NCBI GenBank assembly: GCA_054661495.1
Contig: BAAFSQ010000035.1
Coordinates: 1-58,679 of the forward strand
Source: Zygophlyctis sp. KS116
Taxonomy: Eukaryota; Chytridiomycota
Reading direction: 5' to 3'
DNA length: 58,679 bases
The position numbers were made by a program, and so were the translations under genes. Shown piece by piece: positions 42,605-55,304 of this stretch (positions within the stretch are counted from its first letter, which is position 1; each line of letters opens with the position of its first letter). Below the pieces are notes generated by a model. It was not told the DNA's origin. It saw nothing but the letters and a program-made list of their open reading frames with translations, and did no database searches.

Positions 42605-44411
42605 TGATAAAACAACAGCATCGCCCAACTCTTCAAGTCTTGATTTAGCAAACATAGTTTATCAGAAAATGCTAATAAATTCTTTTGTAGAATGTGCTCC
42701 TACAGAGTTACAAAAGTATCGGCTACCAAATCTAGTGGCTTCATTTGCAAAGAGACTTAAGCTTGCTACAATGAGGCAGCAGGATCCTAAAATGCCTCAT
42801 ACTAGAATCATAATCTCTGATTTCTCAAAGAAACCAACGCAATCAGAACGGCTATTTTCCGAAAACTATGGAAACTTGGCCAAGAATCTAAAAGGAAATA
42901 GGAAAAGTTCAAAGAAAAAGAACTCTAGAATTATTAGAGACAGTGAAGATCATTTAAAACGCAAATCCATTTCAAACAAGAGGACTTCTTATAAAATTGA
43001 ATCTAGGAAAACATCTTATGCTTCTTCAGACTCTAAATTCACCTCTTCTAAAACAATTCCGCTGATCGATTCTTCTTTAGAAAATCGTGAATCTTTTCTA
43101 GTAAATAGTAGAAAGCAAGCTCCAAATTCTTCAAAACGAAGCAAGTTTATCAGCCCATTTCAACTTTACACAAATAATTCCTCTTTTGCAGCTCTTAAAA
43201 CAAAAGTAAAACTCAAGGAATTTTCAAAGACAGTAAATTATGAATCTTTTAGTACAGCTCGTGCAAAACAATTAAAGGTAGTTGATGATTTAATGATTGC
43301 ATTAAAAGATACACAAATTTCTAGAAAAACTTTGGAACATGCACTACTAATACCAGAGGATGTTATCAGACCCAAAACAAAGCTGTCTTCAACCAGCTTT
43401 GAATATATCAGATCTTGGATTCCAGAAGCAACATTAAAAGCACATCAACAACGAGTGGCAACTTCTCATACATTACGGATGAAGAGTGATAAACTTCAAG
43501 TTTCTAGACAAAAGGATACTTTCTTAGATCTTCCTAAAGTAGATTATATTCCAAGTAAACAAGAAGAATCAATAGTCATCATTACTCCTCAAATCCAAAG
43601 AACAGATTTAAAATCTCCAATACCAAAAGTTTTATTGGTACCTCAAATCAATCAAATTGAGAAACGTCACAAATCAATCAAATCTACAATAATTGACAGA
43701 AAAGTTGATTCTAAAGTACCAAGACATTTAAATCAAATTGAGAAACGTCACAAATCAATCAAATCTGCAATAATTGGCAGAAAAGTTGATTCAAAAGTAC
43801 CGAGGCATTTAAATCCAAAAGTAATTCCTACTAAACTCAAGAAATCAAATACTGTATCTCCTGCGAAAATGTTGGTGAAACCAATGTCTTTAAATCATTA
43901 TGATTCTGATCCATCCTTGAATAAAGGAGAAAAGGCAAGAATAACATGCTGGTGGAACTTTACTGAACTCAAAAAATTACGATCAAAGTTGATGGAAAAA
44001 CAAGAGAGTGATAGATTGATAAAGATGGAAAGTACTAATGATAAGAAAAATTCCGGACAAGGCAATAGACAAAATTCACACATCCCTCACAAAACAACCA
44101 AATATATGAAATCACCCAGTAGTATTGATCAATTACCAATAGAACCACATCTTAATCGTCAATATATCATAGATACACAGGCCTCAGCCCAAGGGGCAAC
44201 CCATTTCAGAAACAGTATATCTCTTCAAACTCATCAACCATCTAGCCGCCCAAAAACTGCAAGTCTGTTTCATAATGGAAATACTCCCAATTTAATTCAT
44301 AGAAGACGATCAATATCTGTTGGTAATTACTCTGGAGACTCTCATTCAGTTGAACCTAGTCGCGCATACTTACAGATCTATGCACCCCGACAGTATTTAA
44401 ATTTGTCTTGA
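42597..44411 (+). CDS. Basic Ser/Lys-rich protein, function unknown
   Basis: 604 aa from the ATG at 42597; an in-frame ATG at 42573 would add 8 residues. The N-terminal 60 residues look folded (LANIVYQKMLINSFVECAPT). The remainder is Lys/Ser/Arg-rich and mostly disordered, with a tandem 27-residue repeat (NQIEKRHKSIKS...SKVPRHL) encoded by 81-bp units at 43650-43730 and 43731-43811. No catalytic motif. It may be microtubule- or chromatin-associated (inference from charge only). The start overlaps the IQ gene, so fusion to it is an alternative. Confidence 0.6.
   Translation: MNNDKTTASPNSSSLDLANIVYQKMLINSFVECAPTELQKYRLPNLVASFAKRLKLATMRQQDPKMPHTRIIISDFSKKPTQSERLFSENYGNLAKNLKGNRKSSKKKNSRIIRDSEDHLKRKSISNKRTSYKIESRKTSYASSDSKFTSSKTIPLIDSSLENRESFLVNSRKQAPNSSKRSKFISPFQLYTNNSSFAALKTKVKLKEFSKTVNYESFSTARAKQLKVVDDLMIALKDTQISRKTLEHALLIPEDVIRPKTKLSSTSFEYIRSWIPEATLKAHQQRVATSHTLRMKSDKLQVSRQKDTFLDLPKVDYIPSKQEESIVIITPQIQRTDLKSPIPKVLLVPQINQIEKRHKSIKSTIIDRKVDSKVPRHLNQIEKRHKSIKSAIIGRKVDSKVPRHLNPKVIPTKLKKSNTVSPAKMLVKPMSLNHYDSDPSLNKGEKARITCWWNFTELKKLRSKLMEKQESDRLIKMESTNDKKNSGQGNRQNSHIPHKTTKYMKSPSSIDQLPIEPHLNRQYIIDTQASAQGATHFRNSISLQTHQPSSRPKTASLFHNGNTPNLIHRRRSISVGNYSGDSHSVEPSRAYLQIYAPRQYLNLS
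43650..43811 (+). repeat. 81-bp tandem duplication within coding sequence
   Basis: Two adjacent 81-bp copies encode 27-residue units that differ by only a few bases, with no frame shift. The near-identity indicates recent duplication. Confidence 0.85.
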
Positions 44412-44531
44412 GCCCGATCTAAAATCTTTTTAAATTAAATTTAATATATATTCTTCAGCAGCTTAATCATTTTCTAAAGCCCAACAATTGCGGAAGCGGA
44501 ATAAAATTTTCATAATAAATTTGAAACTGAA

Positions 44532-45975
44532 ATGACAAAGATCTGTTGTATTGGAGCTGGATATGTAGGTGGACCTACTTGCGCTGTGATTGCCTTTAAG
44601 TGTCCAGACGTTAAAGTTACCATTGTTGATATTAACGCAGAAAGAATTGCAGCATGGAACTCGGACAATTTGCCAATTTATGAGCCAGGATTGGATGAAG
44701 TTGTTTTTGCTGCCAGAGGAAGAAATTTATTCTTTTCAACTGATGTAGATGGGGCTATTGAAGAGGCCGATATGATTTTTGTGTCTGTAAATACTCCAAC
44801 TAAAAAGGCTGGTTTGGGTGCTGGATATGCGGCCGATATAACTTATCTTGAATCAGCTACTAGAAGAATTGCAGCTGTTGCTAAATCTTCAAAGATTGTT
44901 ATTGAAAAATCTACTGTTCCTTGCAGAACTGCTTCTTCAATGCAAGTTATTTTGGAGGCGAATGCTACTCCTGGAATTCGTTTTGATATTCTCTCTAACC
45001 CAGAATTTCTGGCTGAAGGAACCGCTATTGCGGATTTATTTAGTCCCGATAGAGTTTTGATTGGCTCTGCTTCCACGGAAGATGGTTATAAGGCTTGTGA
45101 GGCTCTTGCTAATGTTTATGCTAAATGGATTCCCAGAGAAAGAATTATTACTACTCGTATCTGGTCATCTGAATTAACAAAGCTGGTATTTTTTTCAATT
45201 TAACTTATGAAAGGCTGCTAACGCTCTTTTGGCACAAAGAATATCTTCTATTAATGCTTTGAGCGCCGTTTGTGAAGCTACTGGTGCTGATATTGATGAA
45301 GTTGCTAGAGCTTGTGGATTTGATAAACGTATTGGACCAAATTTTTTGAAAGCTTCAGTTGGCTTTGGAGGAAGTTGCTTCCAAAAAGATATTTTGAATT
45401 TGGTTTATCTTTCGGAATCTCTTAATCTACCAGAAGTTGCTGCTTACTGGAGACAAGTTGTTAGTATGAATGAATATCAAAAATCTCGATTCTATGAAAA
45501 GATTATCCAACGTCTTTTCAATACTATTACTCACAAGAAAATTGCGGTTTTGGGATTCGCCTTTAAAAAGGACACTGGTGATACACGTGAATCTGCTGCA
45601 ATTACCATGTGTAAATACTTTATGAGGGAAAGAGCAAATGTCAAGATTTATGATCCCAAAGTGGAACATTCTCAAATTGAGATGGATTTGACTGACCCTG
45701 AAATTGGTACACCTGAAAGCTGTAATTTTAAACAAATCTAATATCTAGACAAACAATTCATTACTATTTCTAAAGATGCTTATGAAGCATGTGAAGATGC
45801 TGATGCAGTAGCTATCATGACTGAGTGGGATGAATTCAAGACTTTGGACTTTGAGCGTATCTACAAGAATATGAAAAAGCCCGCTTTTATTTTTGATGGA
45901 AGATTAATGCTTGATCATCAGAAATTAGTAAAAATTGGTTTCCAAGTTGATGTTATCGGTAAAACTGTTATGTGA
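44532..45975 (+). CDS. UGDH: UDP-glucose 6-dehydrogenase
   Basis: 462 aa after removing 45187-45214 and 45722-45748, normal for eukaryotic UGDH. The N-terminal Rossmann fold begins with [30 protein letters not shown] and the catalytic-Cys motif [12 protein letters not shown] follow. The C-terminal NAD-like domain carries [18 protein letters not shown] and ends VDVIGKTVM. It oxidises UDP-glucose to UDP-glucuronate in two NAD-dependent steps, feeding xylose or glucuronate glycan synthesis. The gene heads a run of five co-oriented genes with very short gaps. CARM1 starts 7 nt after its stop. Confidence 0.96.
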
Positions 45976-45982
45976 TTTAGCA

Positions 45983-47251
45983 ATGAAATTATTTGTTGTA
46001 AGATTTAGTTTTGAGGGCCAGGTTGGTTTTGATTTAATGACTGAGCAGCAGTCTGAGAGAGATCCGACATACTTTCAGTACTATGCTCAACTTGTGCATC
46101 AGCAAAACATGCTGCAAGATTCTGTTAGGACCTCCATTTACTATGGTTCCATCATTGGTAATCCCCATGATTTCTTGCAAAAGTCTGTGATGGGTAATAT
46201 ATGAATGCTGATCGAATTAGATTTGGGAGCAGGAAGTGGCATATTATCATACTTTGCCGCTTTTGCAGGCGCTGAGAAAGTATACGCTGTCGAAGCATCA
46301 AATATGTCTCAAAAGATTCAAAAAATGATTGATTCTATTCCGATAAACAATCCAGGACTATCAGGAAAAATTCAAGTTGTCTCTGGTATTAAAATGAAAC
46401 TAAAAATTAGGGAAAATTGAAGATATTCCATTAAACTCTATTGAAAGGGTTGATACATTGATCAGTGAGCCCATTGGTGTTTTTCTAGTTCATGAAAGGA
46501 TGATAGAGTCATATTTATATGCAAGAGACAAGTTTTTGAAACCAATCTCTCAAGGAGGAAAAATGTATCCATCTCAAGGAAGTATTTTTGTGGCACCTTT
46601 TACTGATGGAAATTTATGGACTCAAACCATGACAAAAGGTAAAATAATTTATTATTAATTATAAAAGCAAGATTTTGGGAACAAACCCAATTTTATGGAG
46701 TTGATTTAACTCCATTGTTTAAAGATGCAGTTGATGAAGCTTTTGGGCAACCAGTTGTAGGAGGATTTGATTCTAGACTTTTGATGGCATCTGGAGTTCC
46801 ATATACTTGTATTTCTTTTTTTATTTATTTTATAGTTGATTTTCAAACAATGTCTATTCAAGAATTAAAAGAATTTGTGATTCCATTTTCTTGGACTGTA
46901 TCCTATACTGGTATCATTCATGGTCTAGCGTCTTGGTTTGATATTACTCTTGGTGATAGAGTTTTATCAACTTCTCCACATGCAGAAAGAACTCATTGGC
47001 ATCAGATTAGACTTTTACTAAAAGATCCTTTAGCTGTAAACGTTGGTGATGTTGTCTCTGGGAGTATTCATTTTAAAGTCAACAATATGCGCTCTTATGA
47101 TATAACTTTAGATATTCAAATGGGAAAACTTTATAGAAGTGGAGTATATTTACTACATGAACAGTCTTACTACTTTGATTCACCAGCGTTACAGGCTGAT
47201 GTAACACCTGAAATGATTGGATTATATGAAAATTCCAATAAATTAGGTTAG
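45983..47251 (+). CDS. CARM1: Protein arginine methyltransferase, CARM1/PRMT4-like
   Basis: 386 aa after removing 46194-46220, 46386-46410, 46639-46667 and 46809-46835. Class I PRMT features in order are [24 protein letters not shown]-binding motif [20 protein letters not shown], double-E loop [18 protein letters not shown] and THW loop ERTHWHQI. The 'QQNMLQD...RT' prefix and DLHRIE-like region fit CARM1/PRMT4 better than PRMT1. The N-terminal PH-like domain of animal CARM1 is absent. It makes asymmetric dimethylarginine on histones and RNA-binding proteins. The start at 45983 lies 7 nt after the UGDH stop. Confidence 0.92.
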
Positions 47252-47260
47252 GTAGAGGAA

Positions 47261-50200
47261 ATGAATCTGTACTTGCTATTGCTATTTTACATTTTTCCAT
47301 GTAGAGCCACAGTGACTAGTGTATTATACTCTAAAATCGGAGTCTTGCCGTTTGAGTTGGATAAACTTGCGTTTGCATTAAGTGGGAAAACCTCAAAATT
47401 CCAAGTTTTGTCTCAATATTTTGAATCTGATGTCGACATTGATGACTTTGAAATGCAATTATGGAATTTATCTAGTAATATTAAGGCGTCGATGCCATTT
47501 TTACAAATGTATGATCAGTTGTACCACGATACAATTGTTCCGTCAACGTCTGATTTTCAGAAATGCAACGTTTGGGCATCAATCGGCCAAAAACAAGTTT
47601 GCAATTTGAATGATTTGCAGATGATGATAGACTCAGACTTGAGTTTTTTCAATCATAATCAAATCATTTATCCTTTTGATATTTCAAATCCATCAAGGTG
47701 TAGTGATCAATTACCAGTCGTGATTCTATATGGAGATCCGTCAGACTCTACGGTTTTAGAGTATTTTAATCTCTTGAGAGACAAGTCTGATGAAGGGAAA
47801 ATATGTTTTGTTTTTAGATTTAAACTTGATTCTTATGAAAGAGGTCGATTTGCGTTAAGTGGTTATGGAGTGGAGTTGGCAGTTAAAAGTACAGAATATA
47901 AAGTTGTAGATGATAGGATTATAAGTAATATTTTTCAAGTTTTAATCATAGATTCTAAAAATAAGGGATCAGATAGCTTATTGGAATCAGACTCGGATGA
48001 CCAAAGTTTAGATATTTTAGATGAACCGATTCCAGTCATTCAGAAGCTTTCAAGTGAACAAATTAAGGATTTGCCCTTTCAAATCATTCAATTCGTTAAA
48101 GATTCAACGGATCCTATGAAAAGACTACTTAAAGTAGTATGTGATTTTCCAAAACATGGTCATATAATTGGTAATTTTAGAAAAATTCAACTTAGCAAAT
48201 ATGACTCGAGACTCTAAAATTATGAATGAGCTGAATATGAATACTCATGTTTTTAAAAAGAATAATGGGTTATGGATAAATCATATTCCTTTAGATATAG
48301 ATCAGTTGGATATATTTAGTTTAGTGCAAAAAATACGAAAGGAGTCGGAAATATTTTCTGCTTTATCATCATATGGCTTTAATCATGATTCTTCACTAAA
48401 ACTTTTAACGGCTCCTTTGATGGATGATTCTGTTTCTAATTTACCGTGGGGCCCTTCATTCAAGTTTAATACCGATCATGTCATTTGGTGGAATAATGTA
48501 GAGAAGGATAAGAGGTATTTTAGGTTTCCTAGTGATATAAATGCGGTATGATGAAGACTTCTTAATTTAAAAGATTAATATGCCAAACTATCCTGGACAA
48601 CTCACGTATATTCGCAAGAATGTGTACTCTGTGATCTTTTTTCTAGATCTATCCGCTCAATTTGATAAAGAGTCAATGATCAAGATATTTGAATTTATTC
48701 AAGGGTCGATTCCTATGCGATTTGGGATAGTTCCGATTGTCAAAAAAGATCCAAATTCTCCAGGTATGATTTTATACGTCTAAATAAAGCTTCATTGATT
48801 GCCCGTGGATTGCTTACTGTTTTCAAAAAATCAGGAAATGTATTGGCCATGAAATCTTTTCTCGAAAAAATCTGGGCAATCGATTCTTCTAAATTGGTTT
48901 CAAGTAACGTTGATGATATTCTTAATTCTCTTTCTGTAGAGGTTGACAATGATGAAATATCCTTGGCGATGCAGGATATAGTTCAGCTCATGTCATCATT
49001 GAGCGTGAATGATGAGGGCGGGATATTTGCAAATGGCAAGTTTATTCAAAAAGATCATGTAATTTAAATCGATTCTTATAAATAAAGAGTTGGACTCGAT
49101 CCTTGGCAGCGACTTATTTTACCATGATTGATTTTTTGAAACAAGAGGTGTGTATGATTGAACATAACCAATAGGTGAATGACGGAAAAGTTGATAATAA
49201 CGTTGACATTTTTGAATATTTTATGTCTCAGAATAATGTGTTTAGTAGCAGAAACAGTCTCACATTTTCCTCGGATATTGTGGTAAAAAGCTTGCATGAC
49301 AAATCTATTTCACAATTCTTTGAGAAAGTCATATGGTTTTCTAGTATTTGCAGAATTTAGTTTTAAATTTATAGGAAGCAGATCATCTGTTATAGATTTT
49401 GAAAATTCACTTTTATTAATCGGAGACTTTTCTACAGGTAAAGGAATAAATCTTGTCAAGCAGGCTATTGAATTCATCCAGAATACGGATGAAAATATTC
49501 GTGTCTCATTCATTTCATCCGAAGAAAATTATGTATCGAGAAGAATATTCTGTCTATCGATGGAAAATGAAGAGGATGATCAATTATCGTCTTTATCAAA
49601 AATTTTAGATGATTTGTCAAGTACTGCTCAAGAAGATGCAATTCTAAAAGAATGCGACAATGAAGCATTTCAAACTTACCATTCACAAATGCAAGGTCTC
49701 ATTAAAGCTTTGGATCTAAAAACTAGCAGAACTTATATCATATTTAATGGAAGGGTAGGATCGTACTATTAAAGCCTTTAGGAGCTTACAGTTTCGGATG
49801 AAGTTATTTCGGCTACGGATCTCGATGTCTTAGTTAAATATGAGACAAGATTTCGCACAGGAAACATTGCGAGATTAGCAAGTACTGACTTAAAGAGCTT
49901 GGATAATTTGTATAAATTTATTTAGTTCACGTATAGACAATTGAAATCTAACATGATTGCAAGGATTAGTTCTTTAATATCTTCATACACTAACAGGAAA
50001 ACCTCTCCTTTTATTGCGCAGAATGATGATCGAATAACCTACAATTATTTCGAATCGATTGGCTCCAAATTTACTGGAGTGCAGGCCGGCGCAAAAAAGA
50101 AGTCGACGATAATTAGATTCACAGCTGTTCTTGATCCTGTTTCTGAAAAGACTCAAAAAATTGTGAGTATATTAAATGTAATTTTACTGTTTTAATTAAG

Positions 50201-52003
50201 ATAGATATTGCGTCCTATAACTGGAATTTCGTTTGAAATATTTTTTCGATTATCCGAGTCTTACGATTCAGACAAATTGCCTCTCCAGAGGTTCTATCGT
50301 TATGTGTTGGACCCAACCGAAAGTTCTTTGTATGAACATTTTATGTTTTTAAAACTTAGACCAAAGCATAGCCCAAAGGCAGTTTTTGAAAATATCCCAA
50401 AGGATCCATTGTTTACTTTGGGACTGGATGGTATATATTTAATATTTATCTCTAGTACCTGGATCGTGGCTAATCCGCCCAGTTCGTGCAATTTATGACC
50501 TTGATAACATACGCTTATCTGCAATTAAAGAAAACGAGATTGTAGAAGCCGAGTTTCAACTAGAAAATATACTTATTGAAGGTAATATATAATGTTATAA
50601 AATCAGGTCATGCTATGGAAAAGGCAACTGGAGAACCTCCCCGAGGTCTACAGTTTTTGTTAAAGACTGAAAATAGTGGCATGATTTCTGATACGATTAC
50701 CATGGCTAACTTAGGGTATCTTCAACTAAAGGCGAATCCTGGAGTATATGATATGGTCATACGTCCTGGAAGAGGAAGAGAATTGTATGAATTCAAGTCC
50801 ATTAATGATGCGAAAGAATATCCAGGATCTTTAATTGAAGATTTTGGTGCCAAAGTGGTAGTAGATAGTTTTACTGGAGCCACAATATATCCCATTTTGA
50901 TCAAAAAACCCGGAAAGGAAACGGAGAATCTTATACAAGATTCAAATACAGAAAATAAGGATGAAGGCTTTTGGGGAAATATCAAATCCAAGTACGATTA
51001 TTTAAATAGTTAAACAGTAGAGTTTTTGGATCTGGTGAAAAAAATCAAACTATAAATGTATTTTCAGTGGCCTCTGGTCATCTTTATGAAAGATTCCTAT
51101 CAATCATGATGATATCTGTAAAGAAACAAACCAAATCTCCATTGAAATTCTGGCTTATAGAAAACTTTTTATCCCCATCTTTTATGGTATTTTTTTTATA
51201 AAACTAAAAAACCAGGAATTTATCCCCTATCTTGCGAAAGAGTATGATTTTGAATATGAATTTGTCACGTACAAATGGCCGCATTGGCTTCGTGCCCAAA
51301 CTGAAAAACAAAGAATAATCTGGGGCTATAAGATATTGTTCCTAGACGTCTTATTTCCTTTAGATTTGGATAAAGTTATTTTTGTAGATGCTGATCAAGT
51401 CGTAAGAACTGATCTAATTGAATTGGTTAATCTTGATTTAAAAGGAGCAGCATATGGCTATACTCCAATGTGTGATTCTAGACCTGGAATGGACAGATTT
51501 AGATTTTGGAAGCAAGGATATTGGAAAAATCTTTTAGAAGGACGTGCATATCATATTAGTGCTCTTTATGTTATTGACTTGATCCGATTCCGACAACTTG
51601 CAGCTGGTGATATATTAAGACAACAATATCAAGGATTAAGTGCAGATCCAAACTCTTTAGCAAATCTTGATCAAGGTAGTTTATTTCTCTTGTAACTTTA
51701 GATCTTCCTAATAGCTTAATTCACAATATTCCAATGTTTTCTCTACCTCAAGATTGGCTATGGTGCGAAACATGGTGTTCTGATTCTTCTTTATCTACCG
51801 CAAAGACTATTGATCTCTGTAACAATCCGTTAACCAAGGAACCAAAATTAGAAAGAGCAAAGAGAATTCTACCTGAATGGACAGTTTTGGATCAAGAAGC
51901 AACAAAGTGTCGTGAAAGATTTGAAAAGACTAATGATCTTTGGACAGTTGCAGCTGATGACAGAGATGAATCTGTATTTGATAATGCTCATAAAGAATTA
52001 TAA
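47261..52003 (+). CDS. UGGT: UDP-glucose:glycoprotein glucosyltransferase (UGGT)
   Basis: A signal peptide ([16 protein letters not shown]) starts a product of roughly 1,450 aa, after more than ten short introns (e.g. 48171-48195). The N-terminal two-thirds hold the thioredoxin-like misfold-sensing region. The C-terminal GT24 catalytic domain is clear: [47 protein letters not shown] with the DxD motif, [13 protein letters not shown], and WCETWCSD. The protein ends in HKEL, an HDEL-like ER-retention signal. UGGT adds glucose back to unfolded N-glycoproteins so that calnexin can rebind. Together with ALG6 it completes the glucose arm of the cycle. I did not verify every internal splice site. 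Confidence 0.93.
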
Positions 52004-52035
52004 ATCATTGAATTTTTTGAGGTTTGCGTTGAGAA

Positions 52036-53181
52036 ATGTTGGGAAATGCAGACAATTACAAGGACAATATCCAAACAGTTTCTATTATTTTTATGGGAGA
52101 AAATGGCTCTGGTAAATCAGTTCTTCGGGAAACTATCGCTCCAATCAGCAATAAAATCTCCCCATTGCAGTTTTCTTATTATAGCACAGACACTTTTAAA
52201 GTGTTGGCGTATGAATTGATTGGAAATTCTAGTTTATTGGACTTGGTACTCAAAAAGGATGATTTGAATGATGCCATTGTTGTTATTAGTATTGATCTTT
52301 CTAAACCACAAGACGCCATGAAATCGTTTATTGGTCTTGTAAAATTACTAAAATCACATATCAGTAAAATAGATCCTGAAAGAGATAACAAAACATCTCT
52401 AGTCTCTTGGTTAAATTATTTACAATATTTGGACTCTTTTGGAATTCCTAGAGAATCTAGACTTAATACAAACATGGATTTTAACTTGATTGATGAAGCA
52501 TCATGTCTAAACTTTGGATTAAAAATGGTTTTAGTAGGAACTAGATCTGAAACTTTAACTGATGATACTCAACTTTTGGATTTTATGCATCAGTCTCTTC
52601 GAGCTATTTGTTTTAAATGTATCTATGGTTTACTAATAGAAATAGTAGGAATGCCTCTTTTATATGTGTCAACAGAGATACCAGAAACGATGACAAGATT
52701 TAAAGACTATCTTTACCATTATTCTTTTTCAAATTTATACTCTCTAGATAGAAATGGAAGTCAAGATGAATGGGGATATCCAACTAAACCAGAGTATTTA
52801 GAACGTGAAAAAACATTTATTCCAGTAAGTTTTAGACTCTTTTAAATTTAGGCTGGCTGGGATACGGTTGACATGATTAAATCTTTTTCTGAACAAACTA
52901 AATATGATGTATCAGAGTATTTTACAAGAAAAGATTTGTTGGAATGGGTTGTAGAATATTATTCTGAAAAGTTTCCAATCATTGTGGAGCCAAGACTAGA
53001 ATTCAATCCAGTCAATGAACAAGAATTTTTATTACATTTTTCAAAACTAAATGCAGAACAGGAAAGTGAATCAGAGCCAATTAGGCCTGTAAAGATTAAC
53101 AATTTAAATTCTTCGGTCGGATCTGCTCAAAATGAAGTGTTATCAAACTTTTTCAAGAGTCTTCTGGCTAAAAAGGGTTGA
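52036..53181 (+). CDS. DYNC1LI: Cytoplasmic dynein 1 light intermediate chain
   Basis: 372 aa after removing the 27-nt intron 52825-52851. It has a Ras-like fold with a P-loop IFMGENGSGKSV, a VVISIDLSKPQDAM strand, and SLVSWLNYLQ. Following the intron is the IPAGWDTVDMIKSF junction, which matches the 'IPAGWD' block of light intermediate chains. The C-terminus is short and polar (SNFFKSLLAKKG). DLIC links the dynein motor to adaptor proteins. The presence of the AGWD block favours dynein-1 LIC over dynein-2 LIC. HisG starts 17 nt later. Confidence 0.85.
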
Positions 53182-53198
53182 CAGTTAATAAATCTGAA

Positions 53199-54136
53199 AT
53201 GTTGAGCGATCGTATGCTCTTTGCTGTTCCTAAAAAGGGACGATTGTATGAACAAGTGATGCATTTACTGTCTGGTGCTGATATTCAATTTGTAAGAAAA
53301 CAGCGGTTGGACATTGCAGTTGTGAGTAATTTCCCAATGGCTCTAGTGTTTCTTCCTGCTGCCGATATTCCTAAATTTGTTGCCGAAGGAAATGTTGATA
53401 TTGGGATTACTGGACAAGATATGATTTCAGAGTCAAATGTTGATGTTGATGTTTTATTGGAATTAGGATTCGGAAAATGTAATCTATGTGTACAAGTGCC
53501 AATTGATGGAAATATAACTCATGTAAAAGATTTAGTTGGAAAGAGAATAGTCACTTCGTTTGAAAATATTACACATCGGTACTTTAACAAGTCTCAAGAA
53601 TAGATTTTTTAGGGAATTGGAAGGATTGAATAACCTGGTAAATCCTCTAGCTACAAAAATATCTTATGTTAGTGGATCGGTTGAAACGGCTTGTGCTCTG
53701 GGTCTTGCTGATGCAATTGGTAATTATTTTAAATTTATAGCAAGTGGATTTGGTAGAAAGTGGTGATACAATGAGAGCTGCTAAACTTAAAGCAATTAGT
53801 AATATTATGCCCTCTCAAGCTGTAATGATTTGTAATCGTAGAAAATTAAAAACTAATCCATTGATTGAAACTATTACAAATAGAATACAGGGTGTAATTG
53901 CGGCTCAGAAATATGTTTTGATATCTTACAATATAGAAAGAAAGAGTATGCCTTTTGCTACAAAGATTACTCCAGGAAAAAAGGCTCCAACTGTTTCTCC
54001 ACTTGAAAGAGATGATTGGGTTGCTATTTCTGCAATGGTACTAAAATCCACGTGTGCAGATATAATGGATAAACTAACAGCACTGGGAGCAGAAGATATT
54101 TTAGTGTTGACTATTCATAATTGTAGAGTCAATTAA
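53199..54136 (+). CDS. HIS1: ATP phosphoribosyltransferase (HisG, long form)
   Basis: 295 aa after removing 53579-53603 and 53720-53744. FAVPKKGRLYEQVMHLLSG begins the catalytic part. GNVDIGITGQDMI, VGKRIVTSF and IVDLVESGDTMRAAKL follow, with a C-terminal regulatory domain. The first enzyme of histidine biosynthesis condenses ATP and PRPP. Its presence suggests histidine prototrophy. The second intron skips a nearer TAG and uses CAAG as its acceptor. The stop codon is 3 nt from that of the convergent HemE gene. Confidence 0.95.
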
Positions 54137-54139
54137 AGA

Positions 54140-55304
54140 TTAGTTTTTATTCATTTCTAAAGAGATATCCCGTATCGCTTCCAAGTACATTTTCAAATGT
54201 TCAGGATCATGATCTAATATAAATTTAAAAAAAGAAAATACCTGGATACATTCCATGTCCTAAATTTGCAATCATTCTCTCCTTTGTACCAAACCCATCA
54301 AGCATATTTTTTACATAATCTCTAATAGTTTGATTATCTCCATATAACAAACAAGGATCAGCATTTCCTTGTAGTGTAATATTTCCACCAGTTCTTTTTC
54401 TTGCAGACTTTGGATCCATTGTCCAATCTAAAGACATTCCATCATAATCAGATTTAGCTAAATCCTCTAAAGCATAATGTGCACCTCTTGCAAAAACAAC
54501 CATTGGAACTGATTCATCTCCCAATCCCTGTTTAACTCTACTAGCAATTTGTAAAAGAAAAGGAAGAGAAAAAGTATTAAACTCTTCAGGCCCCAACTCT
54601 CCAGCCCAAGAATCAAAAACTTGTAAAGCCTTTTTCAATTAAAAAAAACTACTTACTTGTGCACCAGCTTTAACCTGACCAATCAAAAAATCTACAATTT
54701 TATCAGTTAAAAGTTGTAAAAGAGACAATGATTCCTTTTTATGCATAAACAACCATGATTTTGCTTTTGAAAGAGTTTTTGATCCTCCACCTTCAATCAT
54801 ATACGCCATTAAAGTCCATGGAGCCCCAACAAACCCAAATAAAGGAACTTGACCTTTTAACTCTAATCTAGTCAGAGTAATTGCATCAAGAACATATTTC
54901 AGCCTTGAACAAATATCAACATTTACATCCAATTTCCCAACATCAACTGGAGAAACTAGAGGCTCAGGAAAATGAGGACCCTTTTTTTCCAACATTTCAA
55001 CAGTCATTCCCAATGCCTGAGGAACTACCAAGATATCAGAGAATATAATTGAAGCATCTAATAGTCCTTTAAATCTTCTTATTGGCTGTAAAGTCACTTC
55101 ACATGCCAATTCAGGAGTTTGACAAAGAGTAAAGAAATCAACCGTTGAACGCACAGCTCTAAATTCTATAATTTAGTCAATTGACTTACCAGGAAGAAAC
55201 CTTCCAGCCTGTCTCATAATCCAAACAGGCACTCTTTCGACTCTCTGTCCTTTTAAAACTCGAAGCAGTAAATCATTTTCTAAAGGTGCAAAATCAAAAG
55301 TCAT
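54140..55304 (-). CDS. HEM12: Uroporphyrinogen decarboxylase (HemE)
   Basis: 361 aa after removing 55166-55189, 54630-54656 and 54214-54241. [18 protein letters not shown] gives the active-site Arg cluster, [15 protein letters not shown] contains the catalytic Asp, and [20 protein letters not shown] and GHGMYP follow. The enzyme decarboxylates uroporphyrinogen III to coproporphyrinogen III in the cytosol. It shows that at least this step of haem synthesis is retained. The second and third introns end at AAG and TAG. Confidence 0.95.

Noticed and set aside
45427-45735. Minus-strand 102-aa ORF within UGDH
   Set aside because: Antisense to the [21 protein letters not shown] domain of UDP-glucose dehydrogenase; no motif of its own.
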